NCBI GenBank assembly: GCA_026419775.2
Contig: JAOPGA020000701.1
Coordinates: forward strand, 1-64,000
Length of the DNA stretch: 64,000 nt
Reading direction: 5' to 3'
Source: Acrasis kona
Taxonomy: Eukaryota; Heterolobosea; Eutetramitea; Acrasida; Acrasidae
Position 1 is the first letter of the stretch. Every line of letters starts with the position of its first letter. The translations under genes and the position numbers were made by a program. Below the pieces are notes generated by a model. The model saw nothing but the letters and a program-made list of their open reading frames with translations, was not told the origin of the DNA and did not search any database. This document shows, one piece after another, positions 10,073-20,110 of the stretch.

Positions 10073-11179
10073 ATGAGAGCACCAAAATTGCAGGGCAGGC
10101 AATACACAGCGTTGGCAGTCCTCGCGATAGTGTTCTTGGTTCTATTGTTCGCTTTCCCTGGGTTTTCAAACAAAATACAGCAGCCACTAACCGTTAACTT
10201 TAAGGAAGAGTTCAATATATTAGTAACTGGTGGTGCCGGTTTCATTGGGTCTCATATCGTAGAGTTTTTCGAGTCAGAGCCAAAATGCCAGACTATTGTT
10301 GTTTTGGATAACTTACACACTGGGAAGGAGGATAATATTAAAAATTTTAAGAAAGTTAAAATTTTTAAAGAGAGTATAACTAACAGAGAAGTTGTACGAA
10401 CAATATTAAAAGACCACTCTATAAAGTATATTTTCCACCTTGGCGCTCTGATAAGTGTAGCAGAGAGCATGACAAAATTACAAGATTATGTTGATGTGAA
10501 TGTGAGTGGTACAAATGTACTGCTTGAAGAGGCTCAAAAGGCACCAAGTGTGAAATCTTTCGTCCTCAGTTCTTCCGCGGCATTGTATGGAAGTGACCCC
10601 ACCGTCCCTAAACAGGAAAGCATGAAACCAGATTGCCAGTCACCCTACGCACAAACAAAATTAGACGGTGAATTTTTATGCAAGCATTATACTGAATTCA
10701 ACCCACATCGTAAAGATTTTGTTGCCGTCGCTTTAAGATACTTTAATGTGTTTGGAGAACGCCAGGACCCCAAGAGTGAATATGCCGCCGCCATCCCAAG
10801 ATTTATACAAAGCGCATGCAGTTCTGAGGCCATTCAAATATTTGGAGATGGCCATCAGACAAGAGATTTCGTATACGTCAAAGATGTTGTTTGGGCAAAC
10901 GTGTTCACTGCCGTCCATGCAAAGAAGTTCGATGTATTTAATGTGGGATATGGACAATACATTGAGATAGGCGAGCTTGCCACTATTGTGCGGAACCAGT
11001 GCAGTAAACTTGTAGACGACAAAATACCTGCGATAAAGTACGGTGACCCTAGACCAGGAGATGTAAGGTACTCAATGGCCAGCATTCAAAAGTTGCTAGA
11101 TCTTGGTTGGAGGCCAAAATTCGAATTTAAAAAGTCTCTTGAGAACACTGTCAAGTATCTTCATGGCACGATCATCTAA
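10073..11179 (+). CDS. Membrane-anchored UDP-sugar 4-epimerase, extended SDR family
   Basis: 368 aa from ATG 10073. A short cytosolic tail is followed by one TM helix (LAVLAIVFLVLLFAF), so the enzyme is probably a type II Golgi/ER protein. The Rossmann NAD-binding motif TGGAGFIG follows, then the catalytic serine region (FVLSSSAALYG) and YxxxK in SPYAQTKLDG. RYFNVFGERQDPKSEYAAAIP is the signature of the WbpP-like branch of GalE enzymes, which also act on UDP-GlcNAc/GalNAc or uronic acids. It would interconvert C4 epimers of nucleotide sugars for glycoconjugate synthesis. Membrane anchoring resembles plant UDP-glucuronate epimerases. The exact substrate cannot be read from sequence. Confidence 0.9.
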   Translation: MRAPKLQGRQYTALAVLAIVFLVLLFAFPGFSNKIQQPLTVNFKEEFNILVTGGAGFIGSHIVEFFESEPKCQTIVVLDNLHTGKEDNIKNFKKVKIFKESITNREVVRTILKDHSIKYIFHLGALISVAESMTKLQDYVDVNVSGTNVLLEEAQKAPSVKSFVLSSSAALYGSDPTVPKQESMKPDCQSPYAQTKLDGEFLCKHYTEFNPHRKDFVAVALRYFNVFGERQDPKSEYAAAIPRFIQSACSSEAIQIFGDGHQTRDFVYVKDVVWANVFTAVHAKKFDVFNVGYGQYIEIGELATIVRNQCSKLVDDKIPAIKYGDPRPGDVRYSMASIQKLLDLGWRPKFEFKKSLENTVKYLHGTII

Positions 11180-11265
11180 AAAAACCAAGCATTAAACATA
11201 CGGAAGTTTCACATTATTTTTCTTCTTTTTACAATTTTTTGTGTGTGAAGATCGACCACCCAGAA

Positions 11266-11886
11266 ATGCAACACCAACAAGCAAAGCAGCCCGTTCCAGT
11301 TTATTTGGATACAGAGGAGGAAAAATTATTCGATAATGCTACATATATATTAGGACGTGCGTATGCAGCCGCAGCGGCTACTGGGTTAGTTTATGGTACA
11401 TATCATGGTTTGAAGTATGGAGAGTCAGGCAGCATGAGAATAAGACTCAACGCAGTTCTGAACGCGACAGGAAAAAGGATGGTCACATATGCCAATAATG
11501 TTGGTGTCATGGGTAAAACTGAATAGTGTACTGATTCATAACAAATTATAGTGATTCTACATCAATCGATCGTTTTGAGTTCCACAAAATTGAGGATGAT
11601 GAATAATTATCCTGATCTACAAGAAGGCAAACTATATAATAGACACTGGGAGAGAATTGAGGAAGATCCACTTCAAAGTGTTATTGCCGGAGCTGCGACC
11701 GGTGCGCTATACCGATGCATGCATAGTTGGAGAAGAATAGGAACTGGTGCAGTGTTTGGAGCTGTGGCCGCCACCTTGTATAATTTTTGGACAGATAAAA
11801 TCACTTTGGGAGAAGATTTTACGGAGAAGAAGAAGCAAATTACAGAAAACTACTCTTATGACATAGCGGCTCCATGGAAGAAGTAA
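11266..11886 (+). CDS. Tim23-like mitochondrial inner-membrane translocase subunit
   Basis: Two exons (11266-11512, 11552-11886) with a 39-nt intron give 193 aa. The core matches the Tim17/22/23 family: GRAYAAAAATGLVYGTYHG as the first helix, RIRLNAVLNATGKR as the conserved RxRLNxVLN loop, NNVGVM as the next helix start, then DPLQSVIAGAATGALYR and a Gly-rich fourth helix. Four TM segments are expected. In the TIM23 complex this protein forms the presequence import channel with Tim17. The N-terminal extension is short, and ATG 11266 is the first in frame. The match is by motif; Tim17 is the main alternative, but RxRLNxVLN favours Tim23. Confidence 0.85.
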
Positions 11887-12186
11887 AAGATCGAATGAGT
11901 ACATTGACACTTTAATAAAATTGACTTTGTTTCAATGATTATTAAATTCAATACATTAATGATTATTGTTTGATTATGTATGTACGAATGTCAATATAAA
12001 CTCCATGATAGTGTTTTGAATGAATCGAGGATGAGAAAGATAGACTAAGTTTTAGAATTAGTCAAGTTGAAGACAATAAGAAGACAACTTTTAATCAAAG
12101 ATATTAGGGAAGGACCTTGTTGATCTTCAAAGCGTACTTTTGAGAAAGACTTGATTACGATCTTTAAATAGATCAAATTTTTGAAA
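11887..12186. other. Intergenic, nothing recognised
   Basis: About 300 bp of AT-rich sequence between two same-strand genes. It should contain the Tim23 poly(A) site (AATAAA-like at about 11913) and the acetyltransferase promoter. Confidence 0.45.
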
Positions 12187-13108
12187 ATGTGTGAGGGTTA
12201 TGATGCTGACTACAAGAGGTTACAGGGTTATAAGATGAGGAGGGCTACAAAATGGGAGGAGGTTCATGATTATCATGTTGGATTTGGTGTCAACGAGAAT
12301 TGGAATACATCTTACGATGATGCCAAATGTCTATTTTTTCAAGATCCACAAGGTTTTTTTCTTGGAGTTTTGGATGACAAAGTTGTTGCCACCCTACAGA
12401 TGGCTAAGTACGACTCTGACTACATTCACATCGCAGCGTATCAAGTGGCTAAAAGAGCACCGTGGCAATGGGTTTGGAAAGAAGTTGTGGGAATTTGCTT
12501 GGAATCGAGTTGTAGCCGATTCTAGGACAATTGGTTTGGATGGGGCGGTTGCAATGCAGGAAAAGTACAAGGGACTAGGTTTCCGTGAATCATTCTATTC
12601 GTATAGGTACAAAGCACATTCTTCATCCATCAAAGAGAAGGCTGCCAGCATTTTAAGCGACAAGATTAACATCAAATCTGGCAAGGAGGTAGAATTTGAA
12701 GCCCTGCTCACGTTTGATACAAAACACGTTGGTGCACCAAGAAGTAAATTCCTTCTGCTCATGTTGAAGAGGGAGGACGGCGATTCCGCTGTTGCTTTAA
12801 ATGATCAAGGTCAAATCACTGGATTCACAATTTTAAGAAAGTCTATGGATGGTTACAGATTTGCTCAATTTTACGCCGACAGTTACGACATTGCTCAACA
12901 ATTATTCATTCACCTGGCATCAAAGGTGGATGGAAATGTATTCATAGACACTCCGGTCGTAGAGGGACGTGAAGACGACCTTCACAAGACATTCCGCATG
13001 GACAGGTGTGGGGAAAACATGCGAATGTATCAAATCGGAACAACTCAACAAGATTTCTGCAAACTGCCAATGCAAAACATTTATGGGGTTATATGGGAAT
13101 TTGGTTAA
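12187..13108 (+). CDS. Two-domain GNAT acetyltransferase, interrupted by a one-base frameshift
   Basis: The N-terminal half starts at ATG 12187 and runs in one frame to IHIAAYQVAK. The sequence then continues in the next frame as EHRGNGFGKKLWEFAW, the acetyl-CoA-binding (R/Q)xxGxG/A loop of GNAT enzymes. The switch is at the A4 run at 12451-12454, and dropping one A restores one long frame of about 306 residues. The C-terminal half resembles the second GNAT-like domain of YitH/YitI-type proteins and ends in YGVIWEFG. The flanking sequence is otherwise intact, so a homopolymer sequencing error is as likely as a real pseudogene. The substrate is unknown. Confidence 0.75.
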
Positions 13109-13309
13109 TTATCATTTATCAATAAAGGACGTATTTTTTTATTACTCCATCCATTGCACGGCTGCTCCAAAACTGAATGCACATAGCGGGTGGACATTAT
13201 CCGAATCGAGGTCCGTCATGGCATTGTCACCAAAATTGATAGGTACAAAATCAAAAAAAAATGACAATGACATTTTTTGAGGACAATATTTGTTGTGAGG
13301 AAAAAGAGT

Positions 13310-14917
13310 ATGAGCGCCAAGACAAAGGATACCAGTTCCACAGACTCTGGTCAGTCTAGTACTCGAGAATTTGTGAAAAGGCTAAAGTTTGGTGTATCCA
13401 TTGCAGACTTTGTGCTTATTGTATTGGGTGTTTTAGCCATTGTCATGTGCTTAGTGGGTGGTCTTACTGGATATTTCGTAATGGAGAAGATTGATGTCCA
13501 AAATGGAGTGCAGGAGTTTATGAACAGAGCAAAGACCATCTCTGACAATATTAACAACGACATTGCAGACATTACCAACGACTTGCTACTGCTACAAAAG
13601 TTGATGACAGTGTTTCAAAATGTGGACTTTTATAATCAGTTTCTTCCCTTCTCGGCCACAATGTCTACAGTGCCGTACATAAATGGTACTGTCAAACTCC
13701 CGGACTACATGCTATCTTATGCATACATACAAGTAGTACCGTATGACAATCTGACATCCTACTTTGACACACTTCAATCGTGGGGAGGAACCTATCGTAA
13801 TGTTAGTTACGTGAAGGCTTTTGGATCAACAGTCCCTGATGTCAAACGATCCGAATACTTTTTGATTACATTGTACATACCAGAGAGAGGAAATGCAGGA
13901 ACTAACTTGGCCAGTTTACAATCCCGTAATGATAGTTTCGTCGAAGCAAGAGCAAAGAGAGAAATCGTGGTGACAGATAAATTATACCAAAATGGGGTTC
14001 GCGGTGATGCCAGTGGTGTTTCAGTATATGCGCCAGTGATTAGAAATAATGTTACCATTGGGTTCGTCCAAAGTGCCATCATCATGAAGGCCCTGCTCAA
14101 AAGTTCTTCTGCCTCCTCTTACTTGTCTGGAGATCAAAGTATTGCTCTTATAGAGGACACGGGCACGATCATGACCATACTCACGAACAACGAGCAAGTC
14201 AACAAGCCCAATGGAAATTATTCACAAAGCGACGTTGACATGCTCGTTTCACAATCTGCCCTCAGTGATTCGAACAATCAAATTTCAGTTTACAACAGAA
14301 AATACAAAATGATAGTGGTGAGTTCGGTGATGCCTGTACAATATCTAAAAGTCATACCACTTGCACTTTGTTTATTTACAATGCTCGTGATCGAGGCATT
14401 GTTGGTGTTTGCTTACTGTTACAGGAAGGTAGTAGTGGTGAACAAGATACAGGAGCTCACAAAGGCTCGTGTAGAACTGCTTGAGAACCATAGGGCCAAA
14501 CTGTCCAATCTACTAAAGACGTCCATAAGAAGCGAAGCAAAATCACGCGGCATCATCAACTCCATACCCGATCCAGTTGTGGTGATTAACGCAACTGGCC
14601 TAATTGTACAAAGCAACAACAGTTTTGATGCTCTGTTCGCTGAAACCGAAAATGCTGAAGTACTTCTTAGCTCGATACTTGTAGATTTAGATCCTAATTT
14701 CTTTGTTAGCATGCAGCAGGGAGAAGTGATGAAGACGAATGCATCTTTGAAGAATGGAACTAAAATGCAGGTTGAGGTCAAGGTGTCGAACATTGTTGAT
14801 GACAAGAGGGAGGGTAGTCCTAATTCTTCTACGCCATCAAAATCACCTCACATCCAACTTGTATCCTCGATTGATGAGGAAGAATCTTATGTTGTGATTA
14901 TTAGGGAGATATTGTAG
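13310..14917 (+). CDS. CHASE-domain membrane sensor with PAS domain and no output domain
   Basis: 535 aa from ATG 13310, single exon. A TM helix (about residues 34-60) precedes an extracytoplasmic domain of about 280 residues with the CHASE-type GVSVYAPVI...GFVQSAIIMK pattern. A second TM helix (KVIPLALCLFTMLVIEALLV) leads to a coiled-coil linker, then a PAS-like fold (IINSIPDPVVVINATGLIVQS) ending in YVVIIREIL. CHASE domains bind small extracellular ligands such as cytokinin-like molecules. Normally a histidine kinase or nucleotide cyclase follows. Here the stop codon comes directly after the PAS domain, and no such domain is found downstream. It may act through a partner or be a truncated gene. 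Confidence 0.75.
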   Translation: MSAKTKDTSSTDSGQSSTREFVKRLKFGVSIADFVLIVLGVLAIVMCLVGGLTGYFVMEKIDVQNGVQEFMNRAKTISDNINNDIADITNDLLLLQKLMTVFQNVDFYNQFLPFSATMSTVPYINGTVKLPDYMLSYAYIQVVPYDNLTSYFDTLQSWGGTYRNVSYVKAFGSTVPDVKRSEYFLITLYIPERGNAGTNLASLQSRNDSFVEARAKREIVVTDKLYQNGVRGDASGVSVYAPVIRNNVTIGFVQSAIIMKALLKSSSASSYLSGDQSIALIEDTGTIMTILTNNEQVNKPNGNYSQSDVDMLVSQSALSDSNNQISVYNRKYKMIVVSSVMPVQYLKVIPLALCLFTMLVIEALLVFAYCYRKVVVVNKIQELTKARVELLENHRAKLSNLLKTSIRSEAKSRGIINSIPDPVVVINATGLIVQSNNSFDALFAETENAEVLLSSILVDLDPNFFVSMQQGEVMKTNASLKNGTKMQVEVKVSNIVDDKREGSPNSSTPSKSPHIQLVSSIDEEESYVVIIREIL

Positions 14918-15064
14918 ATTATTGATTAAAAATATGTTGTTTAAAAGTAGGGGCCATGTACCGTCTTTTCTGGGTCAATGTGGTTGGCAGGGTTTTACAA
15001 CGTTATTATAAAAAAATGGGGTACACTTCCATATTCTCTTATGGTAACATTGCTTGTTGTGCTT

Positions 15065-15300
15065 TTACTTCTTCTTGGGACCAGCACCATTTAGTTCGTC
15101 TAACTTGTTGATGATATCGATGTCGAACTCGGACTTAGTGCTCTTCTTGTGCTCGTCTACCACTCTTTCAAGATTCACAATTGTAGCAGTTTTTTCCGTA
15201 AACATTATCATCGATCATCTTCTCAATGTCAACCTTCGGACCTGGTAGAGTAAATGGTGTCCTCGCGTTGGTGAACCTACTCGATTGAGATCTTGCTGCG
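15065..15300 (-). CDS. Small protein exon(s), unknown function, apparent frameshift
   Basis: On the minus strand a coding-like frame reads RTPFTLPGPKVDIEKMIDD and after a one-base shift continues TATIVNLERVVDEHKKS, ending ELNGAGPKKK with TAA at 15065. The shift falls in an A6 run (15190-15195 on the plus strand), where removing one A restores a single frame. I cannot fix the 5' end. An acceptor-like CGCAG about 15300 suggests an upstream exon. The composition is acidic, polar and intracellular. No family recognised. It may be a real small gene with a sequencing error. Confidence 0.4.
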
Positions 15301-15309
15301 AAATATTTC

Positions 15310-16107
15310 CATTGGCGTTTATTTGTTTATTTGATAATGATTAACGTGAACCACACCGACATAAAGCCTTCTAATACGGCGTTCGTCAGGTGGTTTGTGG
15401 CGTTTTGTATACAATCTACCTACAGTCAACTTCATGTTATTTCGATCCAGCAGACATTGGTAACACTCCATCGAGGCTTATATAATCTCCCCTCAAACGA
15501 ATCATTCAAAGCAAACTTTGGGTGTGTAAGAGACAAAATTCGGAGTGGCTTTTGTACGTTGGTCCTTATTTCTCATGATTTTTTAGGTATTGAATGCCTT
15601 GAATCTCTTTTGTGATTCTCTCAACATGATGGTACAATTATTACCTCCAATTAGATCAAACAACGGCTAGGTTGAAAAGCAGCGAACATCCAGGACAATA
15701 CCATAGAGTCAGACCAAAAGCAACGCCAACGAATATTTAGTGTCCCAGTAACAATCGTTTTATCTGAAAAATGGAGGGAATGGTCACTAATCCACTACAC
15801 CAACATCGGTCTTCATATCTGTATTATTAATACCATTTCAAATCAAAAAATCAAGCAAAGAACAATACCCACATGTATACAACGGTAGAACAAGTTCCTA
15901 AAATGTGTGTCAGGAATGCAAAATAAATATACTTTTAAAAAATTTCAATTCTCTTTAAGCATCCCAGTATATTGAGCGGGCTCATATAGCCAAAATCGCT
16001 TCTCTTTGTTCATTTTAGTGTTGATACGGAGTTGCGGAGACTTCCGAAATACGATCGAAATTCTAACCAGTCAAACAACTGACGCTGACATTTTGTGGAA
16101 GTGAGAA
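15310..16107. other. Intergenic, nothing firm
   Basis: About 800 bp without a supportable gene. A 94-codon plus-strand frame at 15331-15615 has no start context, domain or splice partner. The missing 5' part of the minus-strand gene at 15065-15300 probably lies here. Confidence 0.35.
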
Positions 16108-17394
16108 ATGGTTGCATCCAGTTCATTCATCAAATACTACGAGGTGCAATTGGAACTAGTGCTACAAGTACCAAAGGCCCTCAACCACTTACATCAATAC
16201 CTTAAATCTTGTTACGTACGTTTTTTACAAAAGGCTAAATAACCCTTAAACAGAACGAAGATGGACTGTCTTTCTTGATAGAAGTAGAAGAGTACAAACT
16301 AATTACAGACTTGGAAAAGAAAATGACAAAGGCAGATGATATTGTTAACAAATTCGTCAAGTTTGAGAGCCCCTATGAAATCAACATTGACTCAGCGTCC
16401 AGAAACGAAATTGTTCAAAAAACCAAGCTTACAAACAGTTTATTCGAACCCATTACGAACGTGGTGTTCAGAGAACTCAATCTAGATGCCTTTTCTAGGT
16501 ATGTGAGATCGAAGGAATTAAAAACTTTTTTGTCCTTTGAAGGAGAGCGCTTCACCTCATCAATATCTCTCGATCTACGGAAAGCTGGATCAATGAGTCA
16601 ACTTCTGTGCCAACCCAAAGTTCTCAAAGAAAAATTCATATCGGATAGGTAAGAATATTGTTTCAACATTCTTATTCTTTAGAGACATTTGTTTCATAAT
16701 GTACCTCAATCAGGACACATCCGACTGGAAATGTGTACACCGTGGATCTGACTATGCTTCGTACATATCAAAGTCAACGTATACGTGCGGCAGCATGAGA
16801 GATTTAAAACTAGGAAAGGCCACAGGTGTTTTAGAGTATAACATTGAAGATTGTTTGGAGATGCTAAATAGCGACAAACGGGAGTATGATGGTCAACAAG
16901 CACAGGAATTGAAAACCATTTACATCCCTGCAGATGAAGCCAACGACAATCCTTACTCGTTCGTTTGTAGAAATTATGTAATGAGCATGACTCCATTCCA
17001 CGCACGTAGGAGACTTCCATTAATTGGCACAGTGGTTCGTGACGGCGAGAGAAATGCGTATCACTTGATATTCAAGACCACAACGTCATTTAACGATGTG
17101 ATGCCACCCGTGAATGGTGCGCTAGATTGTAGCATGTTCAGCGGATATAGTTTGTTTAAGATTAGCGATACAACCACTCGATACGTTCATTCTTATTACA
17201 TTGATGTGAGGGCGGCAATGGCTGATTTGCTTGTTAAGAAATTAGCAATCGACAGGGCCAGACAGCATCAAAAAAAATTCAAAGAAATTTTATTAAACAT
17301 GCCCCCAGGAAGGAGGACTGATAATGCTATGAGGAAATGTTTGGAAGATTTTACAGCAAGGTACGGAGATGAAAAAGTGTGGAAGTTAAATTAA
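16108..17394 (+). CDS. RGS domain - START domain protein
   Basis: Three exons (16108-16215, 16254-16648, 16683-17394) with introns of 38 and 34 nt give 404 aa. The first third is an RGS domain: DGLSFLIEVEEYK as the early helices, ADDIVNKFV, YEINIDSASR, and LFEPITNVVFRELNLDAFS leading to RYVRSKELKTFL. RGS domains accelerate GTP hydrolysis by G-alpha subunits. The C-terminal half looks like a START lipid-binding fold, with a Trp-Lys-start motif (DWKCVHRGSDYASYISKS) and the YVHSYYIDVRAAM strand near its end. The fusion suggests lipid-regulated control of G-protein signalling at a membrane. The RGS call is strong and the START call moderate. Confidence 0.75.
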
Positions 17395-17456
17395 ATTTCT
17401 TCATTATATCGTAGATTGTCTTTTCTTGTTAGTTCCACATATAACTCTTTATCCTG

Positions 17457-17578
17457 TTACCTCATCTTCTTACCCATCATTTCCTTCTTTTGTTCTTCGA
17501 ATTTTGCATTCTCGTCATCACTGTTAACCTTGTAAAAGAAAGTCAACTCAACCTCAGGAGGAGTAGATCTATACACAC
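17457..17578 (-). pseudogene. Orphan 3' exon of an unrecognised gene
   Basis: A minus-strand frame reads STPPEVELTFFYKVNSDDEN then KFEEQKKEMMGKKMR, ending in TAA at 17457. It begins after an acceptor-like CTTAG at 17579. Upstream (higher coordinates) the sequence becomes the repeat array, with no matching exon. The gene was probably truncated by the repeat or transposon insertions. The family is unknown. Confidence 0.35.
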
Positions 17579-17714
17579 CTAAGAAGTTACTCACCAGGCA
17601 GGTGCAGTCCCAACGGGACCGCTTAACGTAACGTAGAAATATTCATTAAGGATATGAGAAGTATATTATAATAGTAAGTAAACACTTCGCCGTCACGGGA
17701 ACGGCTACTTTCAT

Positions 17715-17940
17715 CTCCACGTTTAGGTATACACAGCCAAACGTTGTGGTAGTAATTTAAATGTGTCTCCACGTTAGAGTTAGCTCACCTCAATGTCAGA
17801 GTAAACTTTAAACTTGATGCATATATACTCCACGTTCATGGTCAACACAGCCAAACGTTGTCGTAGTAATTTAAGTGTGTCTCCACGTTAGAGCTAGCTC
17901 ACCTCAACGTCGTAGTAACTTTATGATGCAACAATAAATC
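17715..17940. repeat. Two tandem units of about 113 bp
   Basis: Units at 17715-17827 and 17828-17940 both start CTCCACGTT, share CACAGCCAAACGTTGT and then TGTCTCCACGTTAGAG, and end near AACTTGATGC/ACTTTATGATGC. A reverse-complement relative of the second unit's end lies at about 26262-26330. The surrounding 17590-18070 has the same composition. This looks like the LTR or UTR of a second retroelement type, but no terminal repeats could be fixed. Confidence 0.65.
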
Positions 17941-18342
17941 ATGTACTCATGAGAAATTTTTATACATGAACTTTTAAAAGTTCAACCGAAAAGTAGGATC
18001 CATTCACGGAAAGCACGCAAAGTAACTTCACAGTAGGCTCTACCTACGGAAAGCCCGAAGGCAATTGAAGCTGAGCATACAGTCAACATTTAGTTTACAA
18101 ACGCAAATCTACTAATTTAATTCGCAATTTTACAAAATGCTACAGCTTTCAGCTCGTACTGTTTATTTCAAATAATTGTACAATTATGACTAAAATGATC
18201 AGCTCTCGAGCAGTTTATCAAATAAACATGCGTTTGCGATAAATGTTCTGTAGGTATAAGAACATAGGCTGCGGGACGGGCTCGCTACGCTCGGCAACAA
18301 TAATGCCTAACACTGCTACCTGTCTTTTTGCAATGTCTGCAG

Positions 18343-20110
18343 TTAGTTTGTTTCAAGTTTATGTTCTGCTGCTCCTCTTCTTGTTCTAACATTATGTTGG
18401 CACATGATACCTGTGACTACATCTTGAATAAAATCCATAGGATTATCATAGCATTCTGACTTTTTAATGATGAATGCATTTACAATTATTACTTTCAACA
18501 ACATAAAGAAGTACACTCTTGTCCATTTGGTCTTCCTGTGTGAAAACAAATAATACTTTACAATTTTCTTGTCAGCAATATTAATATATTGTATACAATG
18601 GTTGTAAATTGATTATGCATCTAAAATCTCCTTGTCATTGTTGATCACTGCTAATATTATGAAGTTTGTAATGAAATTGATAAGTTTATTGTCTTCAACA
18701 GTGATGGCGCTGACTGTTCCATCTGGATTGCTTCTCTATGAATAACCTCTGTTTCTGTCATTGTCCTTTTTGTCTTGCTTTGTCTACAGTTTTGCTTCCT
18801 TAGCTAATGGTGAAAACAACCAAGTAGATCTGTTGGATCTGACAGTAGAGATGTAATAAATGTTCTTGAACTTTTTAATTAAAGCTGCCATAGTAGTTGT
18901 CTGTGCCTAGCAAAAACTTTTTATCTTTTGAGAGTTTCTCAAGGTGGTCTATTAAATAGACACTGTGTCTGTGGCCTGTTGAGATTTTGATCCTCTGTAT
19001 AACCAAAAATTGAATATATAACCACACTTGTTAGCTAATGAAAAATACTTGAGGCTATTTTTGATTGGTTTCATAGACAATGAGGCGTTCTTCACTATCA
19101 AGTTCTTTATTTTTGTCCCCCTTCACACCTTGTTAATTGCCTTGTTCTGAAATCTTTTGGACACCATACTTTGACAATTTTCTTTTTTTGACCCAAGCTC
19201 CATTTTTTTTGTCTTCAGCCATCTTTTCTTTGTACTGCTTTTGTTGTAGGATTATATCTGGGGATTTACAGTAGGCAGCATATAAATTTGATTCATTAAC
19301 TATTGCCCGTTTCTGTCAAGTTAATCTTTTCCGTCAAGACAATCACTAAAAACTAAATTTTTCCAAAAAACCCATTTTATCATTTTAATTTTGGTGAATT
19401 TTACACTTATTTAGTTCATCCACGTAATCTCTGATTCTTCTACGAATTGCTCTTCTCTTCATCTCCTTGACCAACTTGTCTTGCTCTCTCTCTGCAGACT
19501 CTTCAACTTTTTTGCTCTCTTTGTCGCTATCAACTTTGATGATTTCAATTAGTCATTGAGGCAGTGGTTGTTCTGGGACTATTTCCGGCACTCTTGCTTG
19601 CTTCTTAGCCTGGGTTTCTGCTTTCTTGGCCTCTTGTGCAATCTTTTTTTGTTTTGCTGCTTGTTCTCTTGCAATTTTCTTCTCCATCCTTGCTTGTTGC
19701 AGTGCTGTTTTCTTTTCCATAGCTAATCTCTTGTTGCGTACAGTGTCCAGTTCACGATTCATCATGCTTACTTCATTCTGGATCTGGGTTGTAGTGGCAG
19801 TGTTGACAGCATGGGTCCTATTTGCAGATAACATCTAAATACCAACTGGAGGATACGTAAAGTCTTGGTAGAGAACTGATTCCAGTAGGCCATTAATTGG
19901 GGATAGAGTTTGTTGAAACTTGGTGTCATGATCAATTGTAGAGTCAGAATCAATGTCTTCTTCATACAACAGTTGCTGAGTGACTGTAGGACTTGAATAG
20001 CCTTCGTAAGATGTGTATGGATCAGTAGATGTAGGATCCAACTGATCTGGTGAAGTAATTTCAGAACGGTACATCGGATTGGCAGTGGAGCGAGATGGGT
20101 TTCTCTTCAT
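18343..20110 (-). pseudogene. Dead piggyBac-type transposase
   Basis: Reading the minus strand, fragments in shifting frames line up in order with a piggyBac (DDE_Tnp_1_7) transposase. They are an N-terminal acidic/basic region from ATG 20110 broken by in-frame TAG (19835) and TGA (near 19554); SLSMKPIKNSLKYFSLANKC; GYIFNFWLYRGS; KKFLLGTDNYYGSF, which holds a catalytic Asp; GTVSAITVEDNKLINFI; and the C-terminal RKTKWTRVYFFMLLKVIIVN with NAFIIKK. Several stops and frameshifts show it is inactive. PiggyBac enzymes cut and paste DNA at TTAA sites. I could not locate the terminal inverted repeats. Confidence 0.75.
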
